Assembly: GCA_934446355.1 (NCBI GenBank)
Contig: CAKSEC010000003.1
Coordinates: 157,544-221,543, forward strand
Direction of reading: 5' to 3'
DNA from: an uncultured Oscillospiraceae bacterium
GTDB lineage: Bacteria > Bacillota > Clostridia > Oscillospirales > Ruminococcaceae
DNA: 64,000 bases
Part shown: in pieces, positions 56,626 through 63,741 of the stretch
Numbering within the stretch: the first letter of the stretch is position 1
How the letters are laid out: the number at the start of each line of letters is the position of its first letter
The notes under the pieces: model-generated
Seen by the model: only the letters and a program-made list of their open reading frames with translations
What the model was told of the DNA's origin: nothing
The model's database searches: none
Translations under genes and position numbers: made by a program

Positions 56626-57363
56626 ATGAGAAAAGAAAAAAATAAGAAGCTGATCAACGGAAAAGCGTTCACAGCCGCCGCGGTGCTTGGCGTTGCAGCG
56701 ATAGCGGCAGCTTCCATCGCCGCATACAACAGAACGCTGGACAAGCTGACGCCTGCGTCAAAGGACAACACAAGCAGCACTTGGGTGTTCAGTTCCCCTG
56801 AAAGCACTCCGGTGAATGCCGAGCAGTCCGGCGTAGAGCGCGAGGAGAAGCAGGAAAGCTCCGCTGAGGCTCAGGCGCAGGAAGCCGGAGCACTTCAGAC
56901 AGAGGAAGCCGAGGAGGTAAACAAGCCCGTGCAGTCCACCGCACGTAACATCATGCCTGTGGAGGGCGAGGTATCCCACCCGTTCAGCAACGGCGAACTG
57001 GTGAAGTCTGAAACGCTGGGCGTGTGGAAAACCCACGACGGCTGCGACATACTCTGTCCGCTGGACACTGACGTGAAGTCCATGTCCGCAGGCGTGGTGA
57101 CTGAGATAAGGGAAGACCCCCTGTGGGGAATATGCGTGGTGGTCGAGCAGAACAACGGTCTGACCGTGGAATACTGCGGACTTGCCAAGGAACTGAAAAT
57201 AAAGACCGGACAGGAGATAAAGGAGGGCGAGATAATCGGTAAGACCTCTGACACCTGCCAGATAGAAATAGTGCAGGAGCCGCACCTCCACCTCGGCGTT
57301 AAGCAGGGCGGAAAGTGGATCGATCCTATGTCTGTCATAGGTCAGGAAATGCCTGTTGAATGA
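56626..57363 (+). CDS. spoIIQ: SpoIIQ-like M23 (LytM) family protein
   Basis: This is a 245-residue protein with a basic N-terminus, one membrane helix (about 13-31), an acidic Q/E/S linker (to about 105), and a LytM domain. The zinc motifs look complete: THDGCD (HxxxD) and HLHLG (HxH), as in clostridial SpoIIQ and unlike the inactive Bacillus form. SpoIIQ in the forespore membrane pairs with SpoIIIAH of the mother cell during engulfment. AAAGAAAGGAAAAGAAT precedes the ATG. The sigma-F-like promoter supports the call; another M23 wall hydrolase is the alternative. Confidence 0.82.
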   Translation: MRKEKNKKLINGKAFTAAAVLGVAAIAAASIAAYNRTLDKLTPASKDNTSSTWVFSSPESTPVNAEQSGVEREEKQESSAEAQAQEAGALQTEEAEEVNKPVQSTARNIMPVEGEVSHPFSNGELVKSETLGVWKTHDGCDILCPLDTDVKSMSAGVVTEIREDPLWGICVVVEQNNGLTVEYCGLAKELKIKTGQEIKEGEIIGKTSDTCQIEIVQEPHLHLGVKQGGKWIDPMSVIGQEMPVE

Positions 57364-57383
57364 CCTGAAACTTAATAGAAAGT

Positions 57384-57411
57384 CCCCGACGGTTCGCTGA
57401 AGCTGTCGGGG
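57384..57411 (+). terminator. Hairpin after the spoIIQ-like gene
   Basis: CCCCGAC (57384-57390) pairs with GTCGGGG (57405-57411). No T-run follows directly; repeat copy D, itself ending before TTTTTTT, begins 4 bases later. Confidence 0.6.
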
Positions 57412-57414
57412 CTT

Positions 57415-57519
57415 CAGACTGTCGATAAACCCTCATCTTCGTCGTCAAAAGCCCTACGGCAGGCACAAAGCCTAGCCGTAGGGCTTTTTCCTAGAATCTG
57501 AGGGCTTCTCGACAGTCTG
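57415..57519 (+). repeat. Dispersed hairpin repeat, copy D (105 bp, best reference copy)
   Basis: The left end CAGACTGTCGATAAACCCTC and right end GAGGGCTTCTCGACAGTCTG form a near-perfect outer stem. Inside are ATCTTCGTCGT, then a 14-base arm AAAAGCCCTACGGC, the core AGGCACAAAGCCTA, the complementary arm GCCGTAGGGCTTTT, and CCTAGAATC. GGCTT flanks both ends, compatible with a 5-bp target duplication, but other copies do not show one. T7 follows, so it may also terminate spoIIQ transcription. Confidence 0.9.
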
Positions 57520-57683
57520 GGCTTTTTTTATGCAACATGGCGGAACTCCTGAAAAATCACCAAAACCGGCTCAGCTATTCGGGCGTTTTTGTGTAATTCG
57601 CAGAAAATCTTCGCGGAAGGTCATTTGTGCAACAGTAATGCAACAAACTGTCCCATATAGGACGAGGTGGCGCAGATTGTCCA

Positions 57684-57712
57684 TTGCAAAAAAAATCGGG
57701 GGCAGGTATAAT
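57684..57712 (+). promoter_or_regulatory. Sigma-A promoter of the acyl-chain biosynthesis operon
   Basis: TTGCAA (57684-57689), a 17-base spacer and TATAAT (57707-57712). The 57520-57683 interval shows no gene or further signal. Confidence 0.8.
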
Positions 57713-57726
57713 ATCAAGTGGGTATT

Positions 57727-57748
57727 CCGAACATATCGCTATGTTCGG
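57727..57748 (+). promoter_or_regulatory. Palindrome near the transcription start, operator or leader hairpin
   Basis: CCGAACAT (57727-57734) and ATGTTCGG (57741-57748) form a perfect 8-bp inverted repeat about 8 bases after the expected start. A second stem, GGTGC/GCACC (57762-57766 with 57784-57788), ends next to the GGGAGGG ribosome site. Confidence 0.5.
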
Positions 57749-57804
57749 CGTATTCCTGACAGGTGCTGACTGCAGAACAGACTGCACCGGGAGGGAGCGT
57801 GGCA

Positions 57805-58524
57805 ATGGAAAAAGACAAGAAAAGCCCCTTGAAGCAGTCCTTGTGGGGAAAATTCTATCAGTGTATAATCACCTGCATTGTGTACTTTCTGTTCAGACCC
57901 AAGGTGGAATGGGTGGATAAGTCGGTGAAAAAGCAGCTTAAAGGCAAGCCGGCGGTGTTCGTTTTCAACCACACGCATCATTTCGACGGCGCATTCACGG
58001 GGGCGGTGCTGGGCAGATACAAGCCCTATGTCCTTGTGAAGAAAAGCTGGTTCGAGAAAAAGGCGGTGGGCACTATGATAAGCTGGTGCAGGTGCTTCCC
58101 GATAGACCTTGACGGAGCGGACGCAGGGTGGTATACCACTGCAGAGGAACTGATCCGCCGCAATGGCTCGCTCATCATCTTCCCTGAGGGCGGTATCGCA
58201 AGGCAGGGCAGGATAGAGAAATTCAAGCCGGGCGCAGCGCTGGTATGTGCTTCGACCGGTGCGTGCGTAGTGCCGATGGCGATATACGGCGGCTATCATA
58301 TGGTATTCGGCAGGCGGCAAAGGCTGCTGGTCGGAAAGCCTATTGAGAGCAATTGTCCGGAGAATATGCGCCATTCTCAGTACGCAAAGCAGCTGATGAA
58401 GCAGGCTGAGGACGAAACCAAGCGGCTTTATGGCATTCTGGAGCAGAAGTATGGCAATATCGGCACATATACCGAAAGCTATGCTCAAAACAGTGAACAA
58501 GCGGCACAGACCGCAGAAAATTAA
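57805..58524 (+). CDS. PlsC-type 1-acyl-glycerol-phosphate acyltransferase
   Basis: This 239-residue protein has one N-terminal hydrophobic helix (about 13-30) and the LPLAT motifs NHTHHFDGAF (HX4D) and LIIFPEGGIAR. It transfers an acyl group from acyl-ACP or CoA to a glycerolipid or similar acceptor. GGGAGGG lies 10 bases before the ATG at 57805; a GTG at 57799 is a less well-spaced option. First gene of the acyltransferase-ACP-KS/KS-like-KR-DH-PPTase-flavoprotein operon, which suggests it attaches a specialised acyl chain to a lipid. Confidence 0.85.
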   Translation: MEKDKKSPLKQSLWGKFYQCIITCIVYFLFRPKVEWVDKSVKKQLKGKPAVFVFNHTHHFDGAFTGAVLGRYKPYVLVKKSWFEKKAVGTMISWCRCFPIDLDGADAGWYTTAEELIRRNGSLIIFPEGGIARQGRIEKFKPGAALVCASTGACVVPMAIYGGYHMVFGRRQRLLVGKPIESNCPENMRHSQYAKQLMKQAEDETKRLYGILEQKYGNIGTYTESYAQNSEQAAQTAEN

Positions 58525-58543
58525 TTTTTGAGAGGTATTTACT

Positions 58544-58789
58544 ATGAACACAGAAATCGCAGAGAAGATCAAGAATATGCTGGTGGAGAATCTCCGTATC
58601 CCCGCTGACGAACTGGAATACACCAGCGAACTGTTCGGCGACGACATCGGTCTGGATTCCATCGACTCTATCGAGATAATCGCAGGTATCGACAACCTGT
58701 TCGGCGTTCAGATGACCGGCGCTGCAAGAGAGAACTTCCAGACCATCGAGACCCTCACAAAGTACGTTGAGGAGCATATGGGAGAATAA
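58544..58789 (+). CDS. Acyl carrier protein
   Basis: This 81-residue acidic protein has the phosphopantetheine site at Ser39 in GLDSIDSIEI (DSI instead of the usual DSL). It carries the growing chain. The dedicated copy lies 20 bases after the acyltransferase and 4 bases before the ketosynthase gene, so it probably serves this pathway rather than housekeeping fatty-acid synthesis. GAGAGG precedes the ATG. Confidence 0.93.
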   Translation: MNTEIAEKIKNMLVENLRIPADELEYTSELFGDDIGLDSIDSIEIIAGIDNLFGVQMTGAARENFQTIETLTKYVEEHMGE

Positions 58790-58792
58790 TTC

Positions 58793-61129
58793 ATGGGAAA
58801 AGATACAAGATGTGTTGTCACGGGTCTGGGTCTTATCTGTGCGCTCGGCGATGGCACTGACAGGTGCTGGAGCGCAGCAGTGAACGGCGTCACCGGTATC
58901 CGTGAGGTGAAGTCGGTCAGCACAGAGGGCTGCTATGCCAACAAGGGCGCAGAGGTCGCAGAAGCCTCTGAGCAGCTTTCCTCGGAGGACTACGACCGCA
59001 GTTCGCTGCTTTGCATCAAGGCGGCGGGCGAGGCTCTTGCGGACGCAGGATACACAGTTACCGCCGAAAATTCCGACAGGATAGGCGTTATCGTGGGCAA
59101 CTGCGTCGGCGGTGCGGCAAGTATCGACAAATATTACACAGACGAATTCAAGGGCGGCTCGGCAAAGGCTTCGGATATCCTCAAAATGCCGGCTTCCGCT
59201 ATTGCGAACAACGTTGCAAGGCATTTCGGACTGAACGGTGCGACCGCAAACATCGTGAATGCGTGCGCCGCAGGTACGATGAGCCTTTCGTATGCCTGCG
59301 ACCTTATACGCGCGGGCAAGGCTGACGCATTTGTTGCGGGCGGCTCGGACAGCTTTTCTTCGCTTGCGTTTGCAGGATTCCATGCGCTGCACGCTCTGGC
59401 TGCAGACGCCTGCTCGCCGTTCAACAAGAGCAACGGTATCACGCTTGGCGAGGGTGCGGGTATACTCGTTATCGAGAGTTACGAGCACGCTGCGGCAAGA
59501 GGTGCGAAGATATACTGCGAGGTGCTCGGTTCGGGCGTAAGCTCTGACGCACACCACATCACTGCGCCCCGTCCTGACGGTCAGGGTCAGATGAGTGCTA
59601 TCCGCAGGGCTGTGACGAACTCAGGGCTTGATTTCACCGATATCGACTACATAAACGCACACGGCACAGGTACTGCAAAGAACGACGAAGCTGAGTTCCT
59701 TTCTCTGCATACACTGTTCGACGGCAACGACCATCTGTCGGTAAGTTCGACGAAATCAATGACTGGTCACTGCCTTGGTGCGGCAGGCTCTATCGAGGCT
59801 GTGCTGACTGTAAAGTCGGTGTGCGAGGATACCGTACCTCCGACCATCGGCTACACTCAGGAGGACCTTGAAACGCTGGAAGAAAAGGCTGGCGATATCG
59901 ACTTCGTTCCCAACGCAAAGAGAGAAAAGACCGTGAACTATGCGGTGTCTAACTCGTTTGCATTCGGCGGAAACAACGCAAGTATCGTGTTTGCAAAGAA
60001 GCCGCATGATATCCCTGACAATACCAACCGTGAGAAGCTTTACATCACTGGTATCGGCGAACTGGTCGGCGATACTGCGGAGGACGGAAAGGGCATACGT
60101 GCTTCCATCAGTTCTGACGATTACAAGGAGCACGGTATCAAGATGGCGTTCTACCGCAAGCTTGACAGATTCAGCCAGCTGCAGCTTATCAGCGGCATGA
60201 GAGCGCTCAAGGACGGCGGCGTCACAATAGATGAGAGCAACGAAAATGACGTTGGCATCATTATCGGTACTGCAGACGGTCCTATGACTGAGATCGTGGG
60301 CTTCCAGAAAGCGGTAGTCGAGGGCGGCACGGCGAACGGCAGTGCGTTCTCTTTCCCGAACACGGTTTACAATGCTGCAGGCGGTTATTTCAGCATATTT
60401 GCGGGAATAAAGGGCTACAATGTGACTGTTGCTAACAGCGTGCAGGCGGGTATCCAGAGCATATGCTACGCTGCGGACGTACTGCACAACGGCACTGAAA
60501 ACATCATGGTGGCAAGCGGCACTGATGAAAACACCGACGTTGACGCAGAACTTTACGGAAAGCTTGGACTGCTTGCAGATACCAAGCCCTATTCCGCAGA
60601 CAAGTCGGGATTCGTGCTCGGCGAGGGTTCGGTTTCTCTCATAATCGAGAAAGCAAGTTCCGCTGAAAAGAGGGGCGCGCAGAAATACGCCGAACTGGCA
60701 GGCTGCGCAATGACTCACCATGCAGTGGATTTCGGCACGGTGGAAGGTTCGCAGGACGCTCTTGTCAAGGCTATAGAGCAGGCTTGCGCAGACGCAGGCA
60801 TTACCCCCGCAGAGATAGACGCAGTGAGCGGCTTCGCAGACGGTCACAAGGCGATCGACGAACTTGAGCTGTCGGCGTATAAGCAGGTATTCGGCAAGGA
60901 TATTCCGGTATTCGCAGTAAGGGAGAATATCGGTGAAGCGAGAGCGGCTGCAGGCACAATGCAGGCAGCGTATGCAGCAAAGCTGCTTGCCGGAAAGGCT
61001 GATGGAGCAGTAAAGGCTTATATCGGCGGAAAGCCCGCAGACGTTGACGCTTCCGGATATAAGTACATTCTTTGTGCAGCATGGGGCGCAGGCGGGTCTT
61101 ATTCCGCTGCAGTCCTGAAGAAGATTTGA
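58793..61129 (+). CDS. Fused ketosynthase and chain-length-factor-like protein
   Basis: This is a 778-residue protein of two thiolase-fold halves. The first (1-405) is a complete FabF-type ketosynthase with Cys158 (NACAAGT), His290 (NAHGTGT) and His326 (SMTGHCLGAAGS). The second (about 412-778) keeps the fold marks SGMRALKDGG, GIIIGTADGPMTEI and GFVLGEGSVSLIIEKASSA. In it the cysteine is Val550 (NSVQAG) and the first catalytic histidine motif is lost (FADGHKAID), as in chain-length factors of type II polyketide synthases. Here both are one chain. It should condense malonyl-ACP units to a defined length on the neighbouring ACP. Confidence 0.88.
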   Translation: MGKDTRCVVTGLGLICALGDGTDRCWSAAVNGVTGIREVKSVSTEGCYANKGAEVAEASEQLSSEDYDRSSLLCIKAAGEALADAGYTVTAENSDRIGVIVGNCVGGAASIDKYYTDEFKGGSAKASDILKMPASAIANNVARHFGLNGATANIVNACAAGTMSLSYACDLIRAGKADAFVAGGSDSFSSLAFAGFHALHALAADACSPFNKSNGITLGEGAGILVIESYEHAAARGAKIYCEVLGSGVSSDAHHITAPRPDGQGQMSAIRRAVTNSGLDFTDIDYINAHGTGTAKNDEAEFLSLHTLFDGNDHLSVSSTKSMTGHCLGAAGSIEAVLTVKSVCEDTVPPTIGYTQEDLETLEEKAGDIDFVPNAKREKTVNYAVSNSFAFGGNNASIVFAKKPHDIPDNTNREKLYITGIGELVGDTAEDGKGIRASISSDDYKEHGIKMAFYRKLDRFSQLQLISGMRALKDGGVTIDESNENDVGIIIGTADGPMTEIVGFQKAVVEGGTANGSAFSFPNTVYNAAGGYFSIFAGIKGYNVTVANSVQAGIQSICYAADVLHNGTENIMVASGTDENTDVDAELYGKLGLLADTKPYSADKSGFVLGEGSVSLIIEKASSAEKRGAQKYAELAGCAMTHHAVDFGTVEGSQDALVKAIEQACADAGITPAEIDAVSGFADGHKAIDELELSAYKQVFGKDIPVFAVRENIGEARAAAGTMQAAYAAKLLAGKADGAVKAYIGGKPADVDASGYKYILCAAWGAGGSYSAAVLKKI

Positions 61130-61208
61130 TTTTATAGGGTCCTGCTGAGCCGGAGTATACTGGTTATGAATGCCTGCTTTGCGGGACCTTATTTTAGTTG
61201 GAGGACAA

Positions 61209-61943
61209 ATGGAGAAAGTCGCACTTGTTACGGGGGCTTCCCGCGGCATAGGAAAGGCTTGCGCTCTGCGGCTGGCAGAGTGCGGCTATGATGTAGTCGT
61301 CAATTACAATTCAAACGAAGCGCTGGCGCAGGAGGTAGTTTCTGCGATAGAGGCAATGGGTCAGAGGGCCGCTGCGATAAAGGCTAATACCGCAGACCTC
61401 AAGGAAGTGCAGAATATGTTCCGTGAGGCGCATAAGCTGTTCGGCAGACTTGACGTACTGGTAAACAACGCCGGCGTCGTTGACGACGCATATCTGCTGA
61501 TGATAAACGAGGATTCTCTGTCGAGAAGCCTTGACATAAATATCAAGGGATATTTCCACTGCGCACAGCAGGCGGCTCTTAAAATGATGAGCAAGAAGCA
61601 GGGCGTTATCATCAACGTTTCTTCGGTAAGCTCCGTTCTTGCAGTCGAGGGACAGGGAGTTTACAGCGCAACAAAGGGCGCGGTGAACTCAATGACCGCA
61701 ACGCTCGCAAAGGAACTTGCTCCGAGAGGGATAAGGGTGAACGCAGTCGCTCCCGGATTTATCGAAACGGAAATGCTGGACGCTATCCCGGAGGACAAAA
61801 AGGCGGAATACCTCAAGGCGATACCCATGAACAGACTGGGTACTGCGAAAGAGGTGGCAGACGTAGTTGCACAGCTTTGCTCTGACGCATTCTCATATGT
61901 CACGGGGCAGGTCATCGTGCTTGACGGAGGTCTTAGCTTATGA
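61209..61943 (+). CDS. 3-oxoacyl-ACP reductase (FabG family)
   Basis: This 244-residue short-chain dehydrogenase has the NADP loop TGASRGIGKACAL, NNAGVVDD, and the catalytic Ser..Tyr-x3-Lys in NVSSVSSVLAVEGQGVYSATK. It reduces the beta-keto group made by the ketosynthase. The frame is open from 61170, but TTGGAGGACAA precedes the ATG at 61209, where the family starts. Its last codons overlap the dehydratase start by 4 bases (ATGA). Confidence 0.94.
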   Translation: MEKVALVTGASRGIGKACALRLAECGYDVVVNYNSNEALAQEVVSAIEAMGQRAAAIKANTADLKEVQNMFREAHKLFGRLDVLVNNAGVVDDAYLLMINEDSLSRSLDINIKGYFHCAQQAALKMMSKKQGVIINVSSVSSVLAVEGQGVYSATKGAVNSMTATLAKELAPRGIRVNAVAPGFIETEMLDAIPEDKKAEYLKAIPMNRLGTAKEVADVVAQLCSDAFSYVTGQVIVLDGGLSL

Positions 61944-62386
61944 ATCTGCTGGAGATAAACGAACGTATCAAACAGCGTCCCCCGTTTCAGATGATAGAGC
62001 GGGTGACGGAACTTGTGCCGAATGTGTCGGCAAAGGGCATAAAGTGCGTTTCGGTGAACGAGCCGTATTTCATGGGTCATTTCCCTGACGCACCGATAAT
62101 GCCGGGCGTACTGCTCATAGAGAGCGCAGCCCAGCTTTGCAGCCTTGTGATAGCGCCTGAGAATGCAGCGGACGACGAAAACAAGCTGTATGTGCTGCTT
62201 AAGGTCAAGGATTTCAAGTTCCTCAGACCGGTGATACCCGGCGACAGGCTTGAAATAGAGGTAAAGGCTACCATGGCGGGCGCAGGCGCATATGAGTTTT
62301 CGGCAGTGATATCGGCAGACGGAGCAGTCAAGGCAAAGGGAAGTATGCTGTTCACGTCGATGGATAAGAGCGCAGTATATGGCTGA
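61940..62386 (+). CDS. 3-hydroxyacyl-ACP dehydratase (FabZ-like)
   Basis: This 148-residue hotdog-fold protein has the FabZ motif FMGHFPDAPIMPGVLLIESAAQL with the catalytic histidine and glutamate, preceded by RPPFQMIERVTEL. It removes water from the beta-hydroxyacyl chain to leave a trans double bond. Since no enoyl reductase lies in the operon, double bonds may be kept, giving a polyene; fabV at 12.6 kb is the only enoyl reductase in the window. It overlaps both neighbours. Confidence 0.93.
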   Translation: MNLLEINERIKQRPPFQMIERVTELVPNVSAKGIKCVSVNEPYFMGHFPDAPIMPGVLLIESAAQLCSLVIAPENAADDENKLYVLLKVKDFKFLRPVIPGDRLEIEVKATMAGAGAYEFSAVISADGAVKAKGSMLFTSMDKSAVYG

Positions 62387-63032
62387 ACTGACGTTTGATC
62401 TCTCCTGCTGCATCGTGTCCGGCGGTGTGGAACTGAGGGAGCGTGTTGAGAGAGCGCAGGCGGATTATTCCGGACTGTGCAGGGAATATTTCGAGAATAT
62501 CCTTGCGAAATACGGGAAGCCCGGAAAGGCGTTTCCGCAGAGCGCCTGTGCATTCCTGCTGCTTGACGAACTGCTGAAAAAGCAGGGCGTAGACCGCCAG
62601 CGGCTCGCAATTTCAAGGAACGCCGAGGGCAGACCCTGTGTGATAAACCGCAGCGACGTCGATTTCAGCATTTCGCATTCCGAGGGAGCGGCGCTTGCGT
62701 GCGTCGCAGTCGGAAAGGACGCAGAGATAGGCGCGGATATCCAGCGGGTGCGTAATTACACGAACGAGCATATGGAGCAGCTTGCGAGGTCGTTCATGGA
62801 CGAGGCGGAGCTTACAGGCTTCCTGTCCAGCACTGAGCGCACCGAGTATTTCTACACGGCGTGGACCCGCAGAGAGGCACTGTTCAAGCGCACCGGAAGC
62901 TATCACGGGCTGAACGGCAGTCCTGAACGTGCGTCGGCTCAGGGCAGGTTCATCACCGGTCTGGTGACGGCCTGCGGCAGCCGTTATTACTATAGTATAA
63001 GTCTGCCGGACGAGGCGGATCAAGGAGAATAA
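62379..63032 (+). CDS. Sfp-type 4'-phosphopantetheinyl transferase
   Basis: This 217-residue enzyme activates carrier proteins. It shows RPCVINRSDVDFSISHSEGAALACVAVG, the metal site IGADIQRV and WTRREALFKRTG (the W-x-x-K/R-E-A-x-x-K motif). Having its own transferase suggests that the operon's ACP is a special one. The ATG at 62379 overlaps the dehydratase stop by 8 bases, and the stop abuts the next ATG. Confidence 0.9.
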   Translation: MAELTFDLSCCIVSGGVELRERVERAQADYSGLCREYFENILAKYGKPGKAFPQSACAFLLLDELLKKQGVDRQRLAISRNAEGRPCVINRSDVDFSISHSEGAALACVAVGKDAEIGADIQRVRNYTNEHMEQLARSFMDEAELTGFLSSTERTEYFYTAWTRREALFKRTGSYHGLNGSPERASAQGRFITGLVTACGSRYYYSISLPDEADQGE

Positions 63033-63740
63033 ATGAGAGTATTAGTATTGAACGGAAGCCCCAAGGCAGAGCGCAGCAATACCCTTAACATCACAAAAGC
63101 GTTTCTGAAGGGATTTCCGCAGGACACCGAGGTCGAGCAGGTAAACCTCTACAAAAAGGACATAAAGCCCTGCTGCGGCTGCTTTTCCTGCTGGAGCAGG
63201 ACTCCGGGAAGCTGCGTGATAAAGGACGATATGCAGGATATCTATGAAAAGATAAAGGCTGCGGATATCGTTATAGAAAGCTTTCCGCTGTATTTCTTCG
63301 GAATGCCCTCGCAGATGAAGGCAATGACCGACCGCTGTCTGCCGTTCATGCTGCCGTATATGGGCAATCTGGTCGAGGACAAGAACGCAAGCTTCCATGA
63401 ACTGCGTGACGAGTCCATGCACGAGAAGCGTCTGGTCGTGATAACCACCTGCGGCTATGTAGACGCAAATCCCATGTACCCCGCTTTGCTCAAGCAGCTT
63501 GACCTTATTGCGGGTGATGGGCATTACACAGCTATTCTATGTCCTGAGGGAGAGCTTTTCATTGCGGAAAAGGCAAAGCGCCAGCGCGAGGGCTACCTCG
63601 CAGAGATAACAAAGGCGGGCGCAGAGTTCGCAGAACACCGTGCGCTGTCCGATGAAACCAAGAAGCGTATCGCAAGACCTATCCTTTCTCCAAAGGGATT
63701 TGAAACTATTACATTGGCGCACTGGGAAATGAATAAGTAA
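63033..63740 (+). CDS. NADPH-dependent FMN reductase / flavodoxin-like protein
   Basis: This 235-residue protein has the flavodoxin-like fold: LVLNGSPKAERSNTLNITKAF (FMN phosphate loop) and CCGCFSCWSRTPGSCVIKDDMQDIY, with the CxxC cysteines typical of iron-sulfur flavoproteins. IESFPLYFFGMPSQMKAMTDR matches the FMN-binding P-L-Y-x-x-x-M-P region. It begins directly after the PPTase stop, so it is the last gene of the operon. A redox role in finishing the acyl product is possible; an unrelated reductase is equally possible. Confidence 0.85.
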   Translation: MRVLVLNGSPKAERSNTLNITKAFLKGFPQDTEVEQVNLYKKDIKPCCGCFSCWSRTPGSCVIKDDMQDIYEKIKAADIVIESFPLYFFGMPSQMKAMTDRCLPFMLPYMGNLVEDKNASFHELRDESMHEKRLVVITTCGYVDANPMYPALLKQLDLIAGDGHYTAILCPEGELFIAEKAKRQREGYLAEITKAGAEFAEHRALSDETKKRIARPILSPKGFETITLAHWEMNK

Positions 63741-63741
63741 T

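Noticed and set aside
57410..57524. GGCTT on both sides of repeat copy D as proof of a transposon target duplication
   Set aside because: Copies B and C have no matching flanking duplication, and GGCTT also belongs to adjoining terminator-like sequence.
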